Assembly: GCA_936440205.1 (NCBI GenBank)
Contig: OW387135.1
Location: 26,514,792 to 26,578,791 of the forward strand
Reading direction: 5' to 3'
Length of the DNA: 64,000 bases
From: Lepidonotus clava
Lineage: Eukaryota; Annelida; Polychaeta; Phyllodocida; Polynoidae
Shown: piece by piece, positions 1-10,316 of the stretch
How positions within the stretch are numbered: the stretch's first letter is position 1
How the letters are laid out: every line of letters starts with the position of its first letter
The notes under the pieces: model-generated
Told to the model about the DNA's origin: nothing
The model's input: only the letters and a program-made list of their open reading frames with translations
The model's database searches: none
Position numbers and translations under genes: made by a program

Positions 1-80
1 TAGGAGCTGTTGGAGTGACTATAATGTCTCTATTAACCAAAAGGTGCACACAGTTGAGACGAAGGAGGGACATGACATAC

Positions 81-163
81 CCGGTGGCGGCATAGGTTGC
101 CGCAGTGGCTACGGTGGGGATAGCATATCTGGTCGCTGCAGCCGCATACCCTGCAGCATAAGG
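81..163 (-). CDS. Rbfox: Rbfox C-terminal exon, Tyr/Ala-rich (83 nt, phase 0-2)
   Basis: The minus strand has acceptor TTTGCTTTGTAG, then CCT TAT GCT GCA..., ending ACC GG before donor GTATGT. The peptide begins PYAAGYAAAATRYAIPTV and continues as an Ala/Thr/Tyr stretch. It corresponds to the vertebrate [21 protein letters not shown] exon. It enters in phase 0, as the preceding 49-nt exon leaves, and exits in phase 2, as in vertebrates. In the family this region is part of the low-complexity Tyr-rich C-terminal domain used for higher-order assembly and splicing activation. It is the last exon in the window; the terminal exon(s) and 3' UTR must lie further left. Confidence 0.85.
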
Positions 164-2996
164 CTACAAAGCAAAAGAGACCAAACATTCAAATACTCAA
201 GTTATCTCATACTAAACCATATCCATCACGGGTGCATATAAGTAGCCTCCATCATTCAATGAGTATTCACCGTATTATGTGGACAGTTGTGACGTGTGCA
301 AGCAAGCACTAGGGACGAAGACGGTGAGAGGAAAACGGGGGAGGGAGGGGGGGTTTGTAAGGGGAGAAGTGGGGGGAGACGGGGACATTCATTGGCCACA
401 CACCACCCGACCCAACCTGAGGTTAGTACGAGGTCCGGCCCGCCCAAACTGCCACATCTTCAGTGTCTAAGGCCTTCTCTCTCTCGCCTGCGGCCGTCAC
501 ACACCACGTCAAGTCTATCTATCCAAGGCTGGCAATAGTCAGAGACAGGGGAGACGAATGGACAGAGGGCTTACAGCAGGAGGACAGGGACGAGACAGGT
601 GGACAGACAGACAGACAGTCATGTGAAACGGGTTACACTTCACGGGAAAATTAATTTAGATTTTCTTTTTTTTTGGATGAGAAAAAATAACTGAACGGTT
701 CGGGAGAAGTGCTTGGAATGAAAAAAATACTTACAATTTAGCGCACATTCAAATCTTGCATGAATTTCAATTGCAGAGGGTTTTGATATAACTTGCAAAA
801 TGCACACACTTATAAATCACACGTAAAATTGCGACATTTGACACAATCATACGACATCAAATGTGCAGTTACCATGGCATTTTTCAAGATGCACACTTGA
901 GACCTCAGGTTACGTACTCACACTAAGGCTAGAACAATCACATCTATCTAGTGACGGGGTTGAGAAATTAGACTTCCATGAAAAGAAAAACCGCGATAAT
1001 AAGAAAAAAATCAAATAAATCACATTTCAGTTACTAAAAACGTTTTCATCTAGAGGCATCATAAACCTAGTCTCGGGTAAAATATGGAATTCGAAAGTCA
1101 ATACAGTAAGATAAAATTATGTCGCGTTGCCTCTGTCAAGAGTTATGCGGGGATTATGCACTTGTTGCACGGAAAAAATGGAATGGTGCACTTTGTTCAC
1201 AGGTAGTGGGAGGAGGAGTAGGAAACAGTGGCAGCACGGACCATGTCGCTGGGTGCGACATCGGGTCGCGGCCAGAGTGTCGCGTTCAGTTTTAGGGACA
1301 GAAGGGGGTCTGTATAAGGGATCAAGTTAGTAGGGGCTGTTATGTCAGCTTCTGAAATGCATACCAGCCTTGACTCAAATTTCATAAGATATCACCCGTG
1401 CAATCATAATACATTCTTCTTGCTTTAAAGCTAATCTTACACACAAAGTGAACCATGGTCCAAATAACATTAACAAAACCAAAGAAGAGTTCGCACTCCC
1501 CCAAAAACTTGTCACTAGTAGCAAACATACCACTTAGTTCACAATAATTCAAATATTTAGCTCAAATCTCAAAATATGAGGTTTTAATTTCAATGCTAGG
1601 AATGGGGGCACGTATTTCAATGTCTATCTTTTGGAGGGATTTTTATGCCAAAACACAACGTCCAACGGAGGCTAAATGTGTATGAATAATTAGCTTCAAC
1701 AATCACCTGAAACAGTAAAGAGGCACATGCATACATTGTCCTTCCTACAGACTGGAACAACACTCTAGACATTCCATATTCCAGCTAGGAGGTGGGAGAG
1801 GGAGGGGGTAGGTTATGGCGGCCGTGGACTGCTACTCCCGTGCTGGGGGTTGGCTGGCCGTGGAGGAGGGGGTTGGGGTCTGCTGCTGTTGCTGCTCTAA
1901 CATTATCATTACAGGGTGGTCATGTATACAGACGACCGGTTAGAGGGTACACTCCAAGTCAGCAAGACCTGCCCAAGATGCACAGGACGCTGGCTGGCCC
2001 CAGGCCCAGAGTACAGTGGCGGTGCACACACACATTATTATTATTATTATTTATAATACACCGTGCTATAAAGAAGGCTCGACAGTGCATGGCTCAACAC
2101 GGGGTAGCGGAGACCATGACTGGTGGAGCAGTCCCAAGAATTCTCATCTCATTACAGACCAAAGAATTATAAATTAACACGGTAGTCAGTTCAAAAGTAG
2201 CCCCAAACATTCAGATTATAATTCAAAACTGAACCGTCAAGTCAAAAGAAGCCCATAGCACTCGCTCTAGCTGCACGGTTAATGGTAATAGTGATAACTG
2301 TTCCAACATCAAAAGCTTACGGAAAGTCATTAGATTTGTAAGATCTGCCCTACCAAACCCTTCACAAATGGTTTAATCTGATTATTCAAATATAAACCGT
2401 ATTACTCAATACCCAAACACGCCCAATGGAAACCAGGGAAGGTCAAATCTAATTTGTCTCGGTCACTTTAGGGAAACTAAAATAAATGCAGTTTTTTTCT
2501 TCTTCGAAAAATGGAGGGAGTGCTGTTTATTTTGTTCTTACGATCTAATAATCACAGAAATAGGCACAAGCATCACAATGGTAAAGAGATAACATAGGGA
2601 GCATCGGGGAGTGTCATGGGATGCTGCCCTATGCAGGCGGGCAGTCTTTCTCATTATGATGTCTTGAGTGACGGTGCTCGGTACAGCAAGGTAAAAAGTA
2701 CAACCACGATCAAGGCCTACACTACATGTACAAAAACTAGGAAGGCCATTGGATTTACTGCTCGTTTTTTTTTTACAAGACAAATTTCCATTCCGACAAT
2801 CTCTGCAGAATCACTAGAAAGGACATAAATTGATGTGACCTTCCACGAACCTTGAAAATATTCACCATGCATGATTGTGAATAACGAAAGGATTGGCTTA
2901 ACCTAGCACACCATGTATTCGATAGCTAACATAAGGAGGTAAGTGAATGTTATAACAGGGGAGTGTCGCCTGCTACCTCTACAACAAGCCACCTAC
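164..2996 (-). other. Rbfox intron between the 83-nt and 49-nt C-terminal exons
   Basis: This is about 2.8 kb of mostly AT-rich intron. A GC-rich patch lies at about 1790-2030, and a G-rich patch at about 300-400. A TGCATG (minus strand) lies at 2866-2871. Open frames here (e.g. 1792-2172 plus, 1197-1385 minus) show no family resemblance and no splice framing that fits the gene. I see no other gene. Confidence 0.6.
2866..2871 (-). promoter_or_regulatory. UGCAUG (RBFOX site) downstream of the 49-nt exon
   Basis: On the minus strand TGCATG starts 126 nt downstream of the donor of the 49-nt exon. RBFOX proteins bound downstream of an exon usually promote its inclusion, so this site could let the protein control its own B40-like exon. 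A single hexamer in 2.8 kb of intron is not statistically striking; the position is what makes it plausible. Confidence 0.4.
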
Positions 2997-3045
2997 CTGG
3001 TATCTCTCCGTGTACGTGGCCAGGAACGGGTCTTGGTAGACACCT
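2997..3045 (-). CDS. Rbfox: Rbfox C-terminal exon GVYQDPFLATYTERYQ (49 nt, phase 2-0), counterpart of vertebrate B40
   Basis: Acceptor GTTACTTTACAG is followed by A GGT GTC TAC CAA GAC CCG TTC..., ending GAG AGA TAC CAG before donor GTAGGT. The peptide GVYQDPFLATYTERYQ aligns with vertebrate VVYQDGFYGADIY. That sequence lies in a 40-nt exon (one base plus 13 codons) that vertebrates splice in neurons as B40, as an alternative to a 43-nt muscle exon. Here it is one base plus 16 codons and keeps the phase 2 entry and phase 0 exit. The VYQD core is conserved and the rest has changed. A possible additional cassette exon lies upstream at 3587-3640. Confidence 0.85.
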
Positions 3046-3586
3046 CTGTAAAGTAACGAGTAGAACACATCAACAACAGAACATTGAAACCAGCAAGGGT
3101 CTCACTGAAAAACTCCTCGCGCTATGTATGCAAATAACAAGCTCAGTACAATAACTAACTTATGAGGTCTAATACAGCTGACTATAATTCTTCTTTGTTA
3201 TCGGCCGTTTGTTAACTTACTCTCCCCTTTCTGCATTAAGTACCAAAGCAAAAGTTCAGACAACAGTGAAGTCCCTGGAGGAAATCAGCTGGTTTTCAAT
3301 GTCAACTTTTTCTTGTAAAATGAACTTTTTCTTGTACAATGATAAAGCTGGCTATCAGGCTCCCGTCCCTGAGAGTATGAAATCTCCTCCTTCACCGCAC
3401 ATCTACGGACGGCTCCTGTCCGTCCGATAGTACAACACTGCTGCCAATACCAGGCTCTATTACACCCCACCCCCGCCCTGCCTCCTACTTCACCCGAATC
3501 AATCAACCTTTAACCCCGGCCACCCCTCCTACACGTTCTACGTATCGGTCTCAATAGCTGGAGGAGGTGGGCGGGACATCTTATAC

Positions 3587-3640
3587 CTCCAGTCCCTCAC
3601 AACTCCATCTTCTGATAGCATCGCTGCCCAGGAGGCGCCT
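3587..3640 (-). CDS. Candidate 54-nt cassette exon in the Rbfox C-terminal region
   Basis: On the minus strand, CTAATCGGTTCTTCAG (a branch-point-like CTAAT about 15 nt before the AG) precedes 54 nt ending GAG before donor GTATAAG. Entered in phase 2, as the neighbouring 136-nt exon would require, it is fully open and reads AGASWAAMLSEDGVVRDW, leaving in phase 2. Inclusion or skipping would therefore both keep frame with the 49-nt exon. Vertebrates also have alternatively used exons at this place in the gene. The peptide has no similarity I recognise, so this rests only on splice signals and phase. Confidence 0.33.
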
Positions 3641-3745
3641 CTGAAGAACCGATTAGCTTTTGACACAGGTGGGATTCTTCAGCCATATTTCATGATATAA
3701 AAGGCACTAGCGGTTTTAGCTCCTCCCCCCCCCCTCTATTTTAGC

Positions 3746-3920
3746 AAAATATTACAATTTTTGATTTAAAATTTTCGAACCGGAGGGTCCGGTCGAAATA
3801 TTTACAATCCCCCCCTGTATATCTCTGGAATCGCTTTGGCCAAATATTAAAAGTTTTAACGTAAAACTCTCGGACCCGGGGGATTTGATTGAAATGTTTA
3901 CATCTCTGGATCCGCCTCTG
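3746..3920. repeat. Two degenerate tandem units (about 90 and 80 bp) of a dispersed-looking repeat
   Basis: Unit 1 (about 3746-3838) and unit 2 (about 3841-3920) share the order AAATATTA, a T-rich stretch, AAAA(T/C)T(T/C)TCG, a GGGTCCGG/CCCGGGGG block, GAAAT(A/G)TTTAC and ATCTCTGGA. Unit 1 has an extra C run. The right end, CTGGATCCGCCTCTGG, resembles ends of short non-autonomous elements common in invertebrate genomes, but I could not define matching terminal repeats. It sits just downstream of the 136-nt exon. Confidence 0.5.
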
Positions 3921-3979
3921 GAAGGTATAACTATTATAAACTGTGTTTTTTTATGGCTGGTTGGCTGGTCGTTACTCAC

Positions 3980-4115
3980 GCAGTGTAGGGCAAGCCTGTG
4001 GCCGCTGTGGCTAGTGGCGCTGGGTGGCGGAAGGCGGCGGCAGCAGCGGCGGCGGCGGCCGTGTAGGCTCCCCGGGCCCGGCCTCGTGTGAACGCTACTC
4101 CTCTCAACGCAGCAG
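3980..4115 (-). CDS. Rbfox: Rbfox C-terminal exon with Arg-Gly motif and Ala run (136 nt, phase 1-2)
   Basis: Acceptor GTTCTTGTTGGTCTTGTTGCAG precedes CT GCT GCG TTG AGA GGA. The exon ends CCC TAC ACT GC before donor GTGAGT. The peptide starts AALRGVAFTRGRARGAYT, runs through a nine-Ala tract, and ends HPAPLATAATGLPYT. It matches the vertebrate exon [28 protein letters not shown] in order and in both phases (1 in, 2 out). In the family the RG-rich part helps localisation and protein contacts. The poly-Ala tract is coded by GCC/GCT runs and could vary in length. NAG alternatives upstream leave the acceptor slightly uncertain, but the chosen one fits the conserved phase. Confidence 0.85.
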
Positions 4116-4393
4116 CTGCAACAAGACCAACAAGAACCTGAGTAATACTGATAATACAAGAGGGGCGTCTCATCAACCAGATTGTCTCCCCTTACTTTGA
4201 GTCTTCCCAGCGCTCATTAAACATGGTACTTCTGAAGACCAGGTTTGTACAGGGACCGGGACAGGCTGTACTGCTCTGCCCTAAATGTCTTTACATCAAA
4301 GGATACAATATATGCAGGGTCGTTTTAGGTCCCTGGTAAGAATATGCCGTGTAAAAGGTCATTTATATAAATGGCAACAAAAAGGTCACTTAC

Positions 4394-4432
4394 TGTGTGC
4401 TAGGTTGGTGTGCTCATAGAGCGTGGATGTCG
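4394..4432 (-). CDS. Rbfox: Rbfox 39-nt exon (phase 1-1), likely cassette
   Basis: Acceptor TTTTATTCTACTTTCAG and donor ACA|GTAAGTG frame exactly 39 nt on the minus strand. Entered in phase 1, as left by the 67-nt exon, it reads (A)TSTLYEHTNLAH and leaves in phase 1, which is what the 136-nt exon needs. Skipping also preserves frame (PTA-AALRG). It occupies the position of the vertebrate exons between VNNATARVM and the Arg-Gly exon (GWKLNPVVGAVY and SSMYSAPSSLVYTSAMPG), which also have phase 1-1. Sequence similarity is marginal. Strong splice sites and phase fit are the evidence. Confidence 0.65.
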
Positions 4433-6945
4433 CTGAAAGTAGAATAAAATATACCAGGACTATTAGTTTCAGTGAGTCTCATTTGGTGTGTGTGTTTGGG
4501 GGGAGGGAGGGTAATTGACCGTAGACCTTGTGCAGACAGGGTCCCTTGGTCATTTTGGTGATCACAAAAGAATAAGCATCACCATCTGGTGTCTATAAAG
4601 CAAGAATTAATTAAAGACTTTTGCTCGCCGTTGTGAATGTAATGACATAACGATGCCTAGAATATAGCAATATTTCAATTAACGAAAAAGTGTCGTAATT
4701 ATCTTTTAAAATCAAATGATTATTTGATTATCAATATGACAGCCAGTCCCTTTCTGGATAATGTGATATCATCTGCACAACGTCAATAGTCTAGGATATT
4801 TCAGAGATGACTAGAGCCATGACTGATTTCATTCATACTGTGCTGACATCATGAGGATTACTCTAGCGGTAATGCTTTTTGTGAAAGGGATGTTATGGAA
4901 ACAATAAGCTGGGGCTTCTGGCAAGCACCCAACTTGCGTAGTAAGGGTTTCCCCTCCACAAGTTTGATGTATAAAATCTAAATCATGGCAGTTTTTTTTG
5001 GCCAGTAGCTGTCAAGGGTTGATATTTAATCTATGGAATATCTAATAGCTTGCAGGACTAAATCATGTAATTTGGGGTCTAATGATTCTGGAATATGGGA
5101 GAAGTTGGAAGAACAAGGATCGTTAATTTATGTGATAATCACGAAACAGAATCACATTTAGGGCATCAACATAATACTGTCAACGTCCAGATGCTACAGT
5201 TCAGACAATAAGCAACAACCGATCTGCAACAATATTTCACACGAGAACATAAAAAGGTTTATTGCCTAGAAAGTAAAGTGAAGTGTGTTTAAATACAAAG
5301 ACGTGTATCAACGAAGCAGTCAACTACAAGCATTATGATCTATCTTATCTGAGTTCACTTTTACACCATGTCGAAAGATTGTGATTGTTGGGAGATTACA
5401 GAAAATGAAAAAGATAGGGCGAATGGGGAAGAATATTTTCCTGTTCAAGATAAGAAGAGGATCAGTTCCCCTCATTTCCCCTTTTTCGTGATGAATCGTT
5501 GAATAAAACTATACCTAAGTACACTTCTGTGACTATCATTAACCTTAACCTTAACTTAACTCTAATCAGTCTGTTAATGGTATTCCGGCAGATTAAAAAG
5601 GATTTGGATAAGATTAAATTACATGTTTTAGTTGGCTATTGACTATCCAAATAAGTTAATTTTGTTAGCATATGGGTCTAAAATGGGTTTTGAAAATGTG
5701 CTTACTAAACATGTTGACTCGGTTTCCTTTAAAGAGTAAACATAACAACGGCCCTTATCACTCATATCGAGCAAGAGAAGCATTTATAAACACCTTCTGA
5801 CTAACTCAGAGATAGTAAACCATCCTGCAAGTGGGCTGCACAAATGGAATACAAGCAGTACTGATAGCCTGCGGAACTGTATTAGTTAAGCACAGGCTGC
5901 CTCTTTTAAATCATGTGATATGAGTGATACTTGAGGTGCATTATTGCTATTAATGTACAGATTACACAAAATGAAGCCATTTAGAACAGAGATTCGGTGA
6001 TCACACACCTTAAGTCACGTAGTGGTTATACCGAAGCCAGCCAGTAGCCTTGAGTGTTAGGTGAGAACGTGTACAGTAAGACCCGTGGAAAACTGCCTTA
6101 ATCTTAATGGTAAGGTAATGTAGCCATAGGCTTTTAATCAACAGAAGCCGCAGTCTCCTACAATGCTGACTAAGCATGGGTTCTGCCGGCTAGAGGATTA
6201 GTGGTGACGTGAGGTCCAGCACTAACGAGTAACATCTAACAGTAGGGGGAAGGAGAATAATAATAAGAATCATAATATATACATCCAATAGTCAGCGCAA
6301 ACAATAGTTACCAGTAAGGATGGCATCTGGAAGGAAAGGAAACAATAGAAACCAATTTAGATAAGGCTGACAAAACGGAAGGTCAAAGTTTTCAAGACGT
6401 GCACAGGGTTTAACCTTAGGGCGTTGTTCTTGTTGCGAAACAACTTGTTATTTCCCCTTCAGAAATAACAACGTTCACCCAAGATATTGCTTCATCCCTT
6501 TGCTCATCGCCATTTCTTTATAATAGCTGGCAAATTGGTCAGTAATAACCCCCCCCCCCAACCATCTCACAAAGACTTAATTTAGTGCACGGGGCAGTTT
6601 ACTCGTGGACTAAAAGCCGGAGAAACCTCTGGTTAAAAGAAATAAACTTTTATCAGATATTACCTGACCCACGTCATTGTACGGCGGACGAAGGCATCAT
6701 GCTTCTTCACAAAACATGTCCAGTTTACGGCATTTCTACGGCGGACACTTAATTCAAGCTTGAAATTGGCCTTGTGATTTTCCCTACCCTGACATGACCA
6801 CGAAATTTCATCCCCCCAACAAAATTCAATTTATTAGCAAAACTGGTCACTAGGAAAGAACATGAGGTTGACAGTCCTCTGATGATAGTTTTGGAGTGGG
6901 CGCACTAGTGGGTGTGGTTTGTATATAGAAGTACGTGGGACTTAC
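4433..6945 (-). other. Rbfox intron, AT-rich, 2.5 kb
   Basis: This is AT-rich intron with no ORF above 60 codons. I searched the minus strand for an exon like vertebrate GWKLNPVVGAVYSPEFYA and found none. A telomere-like stretch, TTAACCTTAACCTTAACTTAAC, lies at about 5539-5560, and a C9 run at about 6549-6558. Confidence 0.55.
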
Positions 6946-7012
6946 CGGTGGGAATTGCTCCTGGCGTCGTGGTGCTTTTCTTTGTCATCACCCTGGCAGT
7001 GGCGTTATTGAC
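6946..7012 (-). CDS. Rbfox: Rbfox exon just after the RRM: [12 protein letters not shown] (67 nt, phase 0-1)
   Basis: The minus strand has CATAG|GTC AAT AAC GCC ACT GCC AGG GTG ATG ACA AAG AAA... ending CCC ACC G before donor GTAAGTCCC. The peptide is [12 protein letters not shown] followed by [18 protein letters not shown](M/Q)T is the signature that follows the RRM in all RBFOX proteins. The vertebrate exon is 61 nt ([20 protein letters not shown] plus one base). This one is 67 nt with the same phases (0 in, 1 out), two codons longer and Thr/Pro-rich rather than NPYTN. The final beta-strand residues of the RRM come from this exon. Confidence 0.95.
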
Positions 7013-7870
7013 CTATGGAAGTAGAGCGGCAGGTTAGCATAGAGACCTTCCGTGGTCGCGAAAAAAAGGGACACCAAGTCAACACCTCCAGAGACTAACT
7101 AAGCCCTAGCCTTTAACCATTATTACATTCATAAAAAAATACTGTTTAGGTATTTAGATATTATCAATTAACATTACAATCTACGAATACGTAGATTTAT
7201 GACAATGTAAGATCGGTCATATAGATAACTTATACTTCGTAATTCAATTTATTCCATGTAGGACAAGAAGTGTGATAAAGCTAATCTGACTGTAAACGTC
7301 TGGCGGTGTTCACTGGTAAGTATGGGAACCTGAGGAGATCCACGGCATTGGTAAACATTTAACAAAATTACCCTACAAAGATTAATCAAAGGATTCGTTG
7401 CTTGCAATATTAAATTGGTATGTTATAGTTTCTCAAGAAATTACCACTGCCACTTGGATCTTCTCAGCTTGCCAAAAGGGTGAAGAGGAAAAAACGATAT
7501 CCCTTGTCATGTTAGGTAAAGCTCTCTCATTTTTTTTAAATTACAAAGCAATACTAGCTTTCGAAATTTCTTTGAAATCTGGTACACTTTAACAAAGCGG
7601 TTCAGAATGGTATTGGTGTAATGTGTTTCGTGTGAGAACAATATTAGTGCATATTTATCGGCGGAGAGATTTACCGAAATACAATGACAAGGAATTGGAT
7701 AATCTATCTAAGTCCAGACTGACCACCTAGCAGATCTGGTACTGAGTTTTAGAAAATTTCTTTTTAACTTTACATTGGATGTTAAGGATTCTCTACTATA
7801 AATATATATTCTTTTCAATTTACATTTAAATGCCAGGCCAACATACCATCCTTCGTTTCATTCTGACTGT

Positions 7871-8338
7871 CTAGGTGATCAGCCGATAAAAGGTGACTAA
7901 TTTGGCTAAAGTCTCTGCTCTTTTAGCTTTGGAAGTGGGACAAATTTTGACGGCGTTCAGCGTAGAGTTGACACCAATGTGAAATGAACAGATGCTAAGC
8001 TGAGTGGGTAGGGCTACGTCTAGTCTGCGTATAATGGCAGCTACCATACACCAAAGAAACTGTAGTTCCTTTGCGACTGTCTTCTGCTTGATGTTACCAA
8101 AGGGGACCCCCCTTCCTGCATTGACGTTAATCTGTGACACCCAGAGAAGAGGTTCCCTTGTATGGTGACCCCCAAGATATCTGCAGGTCCCCTGAGGAGG
8201 GATGCCGTGTGTGAAATGACGCACTATGATCATCTTAGGTCCAAAGGTACACCCTCGGGGATCAGTGTGATTACAGGGCAGTGCCCTTATAAAGCCCCTT
8301 GACGTGGGCGTAGGGGAGAGGAGGCGGGACCTGCTCAA
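7871..8338 (-). other. Unrecognised 155-codon open frame inside an intron
   Basis: This is one of the longest uninterrupted frames in the window and lies in otherwise stop-rich intron. It contains short hydrophobic stretches (e.g. LQFLWCMVAAIIRRLDVALP) and Cys/His residues, but no domain or motif I know. There is no convincing acceptor and donor pair in the Rbfox frame. It could be a decayed insertion, a nested gene, or chance in a GC-richer block. I do not assign a function. Confidence 0.15.
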
Positions 8339-8370
8339 GGAGCCCTTTGGGTCCTACCGGCTTAGGTCGG

Positions 8371-8401
8371 GAGCAGCTCACCTTGGAATGGGGAGCTGCT
8401 C
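8371..8401. repeat. Inverted pair of the 9-mer GAGCAGCTC / GAGCTGCTC
   Basis: GAGCAGCTC at 8371-8379 faces GAGCTGCTC at 8393-8401 with a 13-bp spacer, giving a short hairpin. Similar convergent pairs occur at 11591-11651 and 61207-61259. Confidence 0.6.
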
Positions 8402-10001
8402 ACTGCCTTTCTCTAAACGGTAACTCTAATAATATACACCGCCCCATGAAGAACGCCAGTTTCTATACCCCAACTATGATCCTAGCTAAGCAATAGGCCG
8501 GAAAGACTTAAATTCTAATGTTTCTTTTTCTAGGATTGTTCACAAATATTTACCCAAAATTATGCTACAAAGGCATCAATGAAGGCAATGAGGTCAAAGC
8601 ACAAGCCATATGCTACTAAAGGCTCACTGTGACGTCATCGCCCATCGGGTCATTGAGGGCACTATGCGTGTTGCTCTTATCTCCAGCAGGAGGCAGCACT
8701 AATATTTACACGGTCTATTTCTGTGGTTTCCTCACTATCCCCCAACGTGTCGCCCGCATCCACCTAACAGGTCATACCCCTATACACCACTTCTATCTAC
8801 GTATGTAAACATGGGCGTCTACTCCCATGTAAAACAACACAAGTTCCCTAGGTTCTCCCGTCTTTAGCGTGCAAAAAAGATGTCTACATTGGTGTGAACA
8901 TTTACTTCTTTACAGAGCTTATTTCACAATATTTACTAAATGTGTGACTGATGGAAAAATAGGTCTCATTGAAAAAAAACAACGATAACCGCGGGCGACT
9001 GACTCAATTGCATATATATGCTATTTGTACTCCAAAACAGGTAGGAATGAATAAAGATGGCTGCAAGGGTGCAGGATGAGCCCTAGGGGTCCATCAGAGA
9101 ATCCTATTGCCCTATTCGCCCCTCCCCAAGCCTCTATTGGCCCCACTAGTTACGGTCTGCCTGACCTAATATCCCCATCCACCGCCTCTAAGCGGCCTCT
9201 AAACTCGCCGCCGCCCGCGGAATCCAATCAAGCAGAAGAAGCACAGTCGGGAAGGAATTGCCAGTACTTGAGGAGACACTGCACTCTGGACATCACTTTA
9301 TAAAGGGTCGGAAACTGGGCAAAACACTGCCACCTACCTACAACTTAACACAGCTTTTCCGCACAAATTACATATGAACGTTTTTAGCTCTAGTTGGTTT
9401 GCTGTTGATTTGGCCATTTTTCGCTACATGGAATGAAACAGGCAGTAAACCCAGATGTGGTGTCTCTCTACTTTTCTTTTTTTTCGGTGGTGAAGTAAAT
9501 AGCAGTTGCTAGGTAGGCTTTGTTATCTATTGCTCTGGGATGAATTTAGCGGTATTATTATTGATTATTATCTCAGACCTAACTACATGGAGATGATAAG
9601 AAGAAATACCAGCATCAAGAAATGCCAGCCACAGAAAATGCATCTTTGGGACGCAGTCACAAATAGGCATATTGGTAGAGTGTCACGACTGGGTACGACC
9701 ACAAGTGTGCAGGTGTCAGTCTCAGACCTCACAACACTGATGACTAAGAGCTACAAGGCTGATTTCTCAGAGAAGGGGGCGGGGAGTTCTGGTGAGTCAA
9801 AATGCAGCTCATATAATATATAAATTACACAGAATTTTCTTGGGGGGGACATGGACCGTTGGAAGAGTTGAAAAATCGAATGCAAATCAGTGACGAGACG
9901 AAATCTGACAAGGTATGTAGTACAGGCATTTCTTAATACTGCGGCATATGTAGATTATGTAACTTAGCATTACGTGTGTGCTACCACAAATTGTAAATAA
10001 C

Positions 10002-10007
10002 CATGCA
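10002..10007 (-). promoter_or_regulatory. Rbfox: UGCAUG overlapping the 5' splice site of the 93-nt RRM exon
   Basis: The exon ends ATT GAG and the intron begins GTGCATGG, so TGCATG starts at the second intron base. Because an RBFOX protein on this site would cover the U1 snRNA target, it would be expected to repress use of the exon. The donor is also intrinsically weak (GTGCAT rather than GTAAGT). The sequence is seen directly; repression is inferred from known RBFOX behaviour. Confidence 0.75.
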
Positions 10008-10008
10008 C

Positions 10009-10101
10009 CTCAATCTTTCGTCCCTCAACCACAGTGCCGTTCAATTTTTCTCGTGCTCGGTCGGCATCCGCGCTATTTGCGAAAGTTACAAAACCGAATC
10101 C
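10009..10101 (-). CDS. Rbfox: Rbfox 93-nt RRM exon with RNP1 (phase 0-0)
   Basis: Acceptor CATGCATGCAG precedes GGA TTC GGT TTT GTA ACT TTC GCA... ending AAG ATT GAG. The 31 codons include [20 protein letters not shown] and then [18 protein letters not shown] is RNP1; its aromatic residues stack on RNA bases in the RBFOX-UGCAUG complex. Length (93 nt) and phases equal the vertebrate exon that is skipped to make RRM-deleted, dominant-negative RBFOX. The exon is nearly identical in protein to other animals (ANS for ENS, LNG for LHG). Both splice sites overlap UGCAUG, so it is a strong candidate for autoregulated skipping. Confidence 0.97.
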
Positions 10102-10104
10102 CTG

Positions 10105-10132
10105 CATGCATGAAAATAATAAGTAGCATGCA
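10105..10132 (-). promoter_or_regulatory. Rbfox: Two UGCAUG sites at the 3' splice site of the 93-nt RRM exon
   Basis: On the minus strand TGCATG occurs at 10110-10105, ending 3 intron bases from the exon boundary within CATGCATGCAG, and again at 10132-10127. The first lies inside the pyrimidine-tract/AG region, so RBFOX binding would compete with U2AF. Vertebrate RBFOX2 exon 6 has UGCAUG elements overlapping the same acceptor that mediate autoregulated skipping. Here the sites are seen directly and the function is inferred. Confidence 0.8.
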
Positions 10133-10185
10133 TTAAATACGTGCAAATCAACGTAACATTGGCATATATGGTCAATAATTGGTCA

Positions 10186-10191
10186 CATGCA
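10186..10191 (-). promoter_or_regulatory. Further upstream UGCAUG
   Basis: TGCATG on the minus strand, 85 nt upstream of the 93-nt exon. It is part of a cluster of five within about 320 nt (expected about 0.08). Confidence 0.55.
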
Positions 10192-10316
10192 CAATTGTAC
10201 ATGTTCGATTGGCTATGATAGATATATAAGTAGACATATGGATATAGACAATATGATTGGATGATTTCTGGTCAGGTGAATGAGGAGGGAGGTGAGGGGG
10301 GAAAGAGGCATGCGTG

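Larger units (their letters stand above)
7013..10008 (-). other. Rbfox intron between the 93-nt RRM exon and the VNNATARV exon
   Basis: This is 3.0 kb of intron, AT-rich apart from a moderately GC-rich block at about 7870-8420 that holds a 155-codon minus-strand ORF (listed separately). An inverted GAGCAGCTC/GAGCTGCTC pair lies at 8371-8401. A CT-rich, GC-richer patch at about 9080-9250 has no recognisable content. Confidence 0.55.

Noticed and set aside
1197-1385. ORF with Tyr/Ser-rich end (AATVSYSSSHYL) as an alternative Rbfox terminal exon
   Set aside because: The available acceptor (CTTATACAG) would put the reading frame into an immediate stop.
4237-4284. Possible exon EQYSLSRSLYKPG on the minus strand
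   Set aside because: Acceptor TTTAG is acceptable and the end phase would fit, but the donor would be G|GTCTTC, which is too poor.
4522-4590. Open segment TPDGDAYSFVITKMTKGPCL after a TTATAG acceptor
   Set aside because: Phase 0, while this position needs phase 1. In phase 1 it hits a stop at once, and the donor GTCTAC is weak.
5539-5560. Telomere-like CCTTAA repeats
   Set aside because: Only about three imperfect units; a true interstitial telomere tract would be longer.
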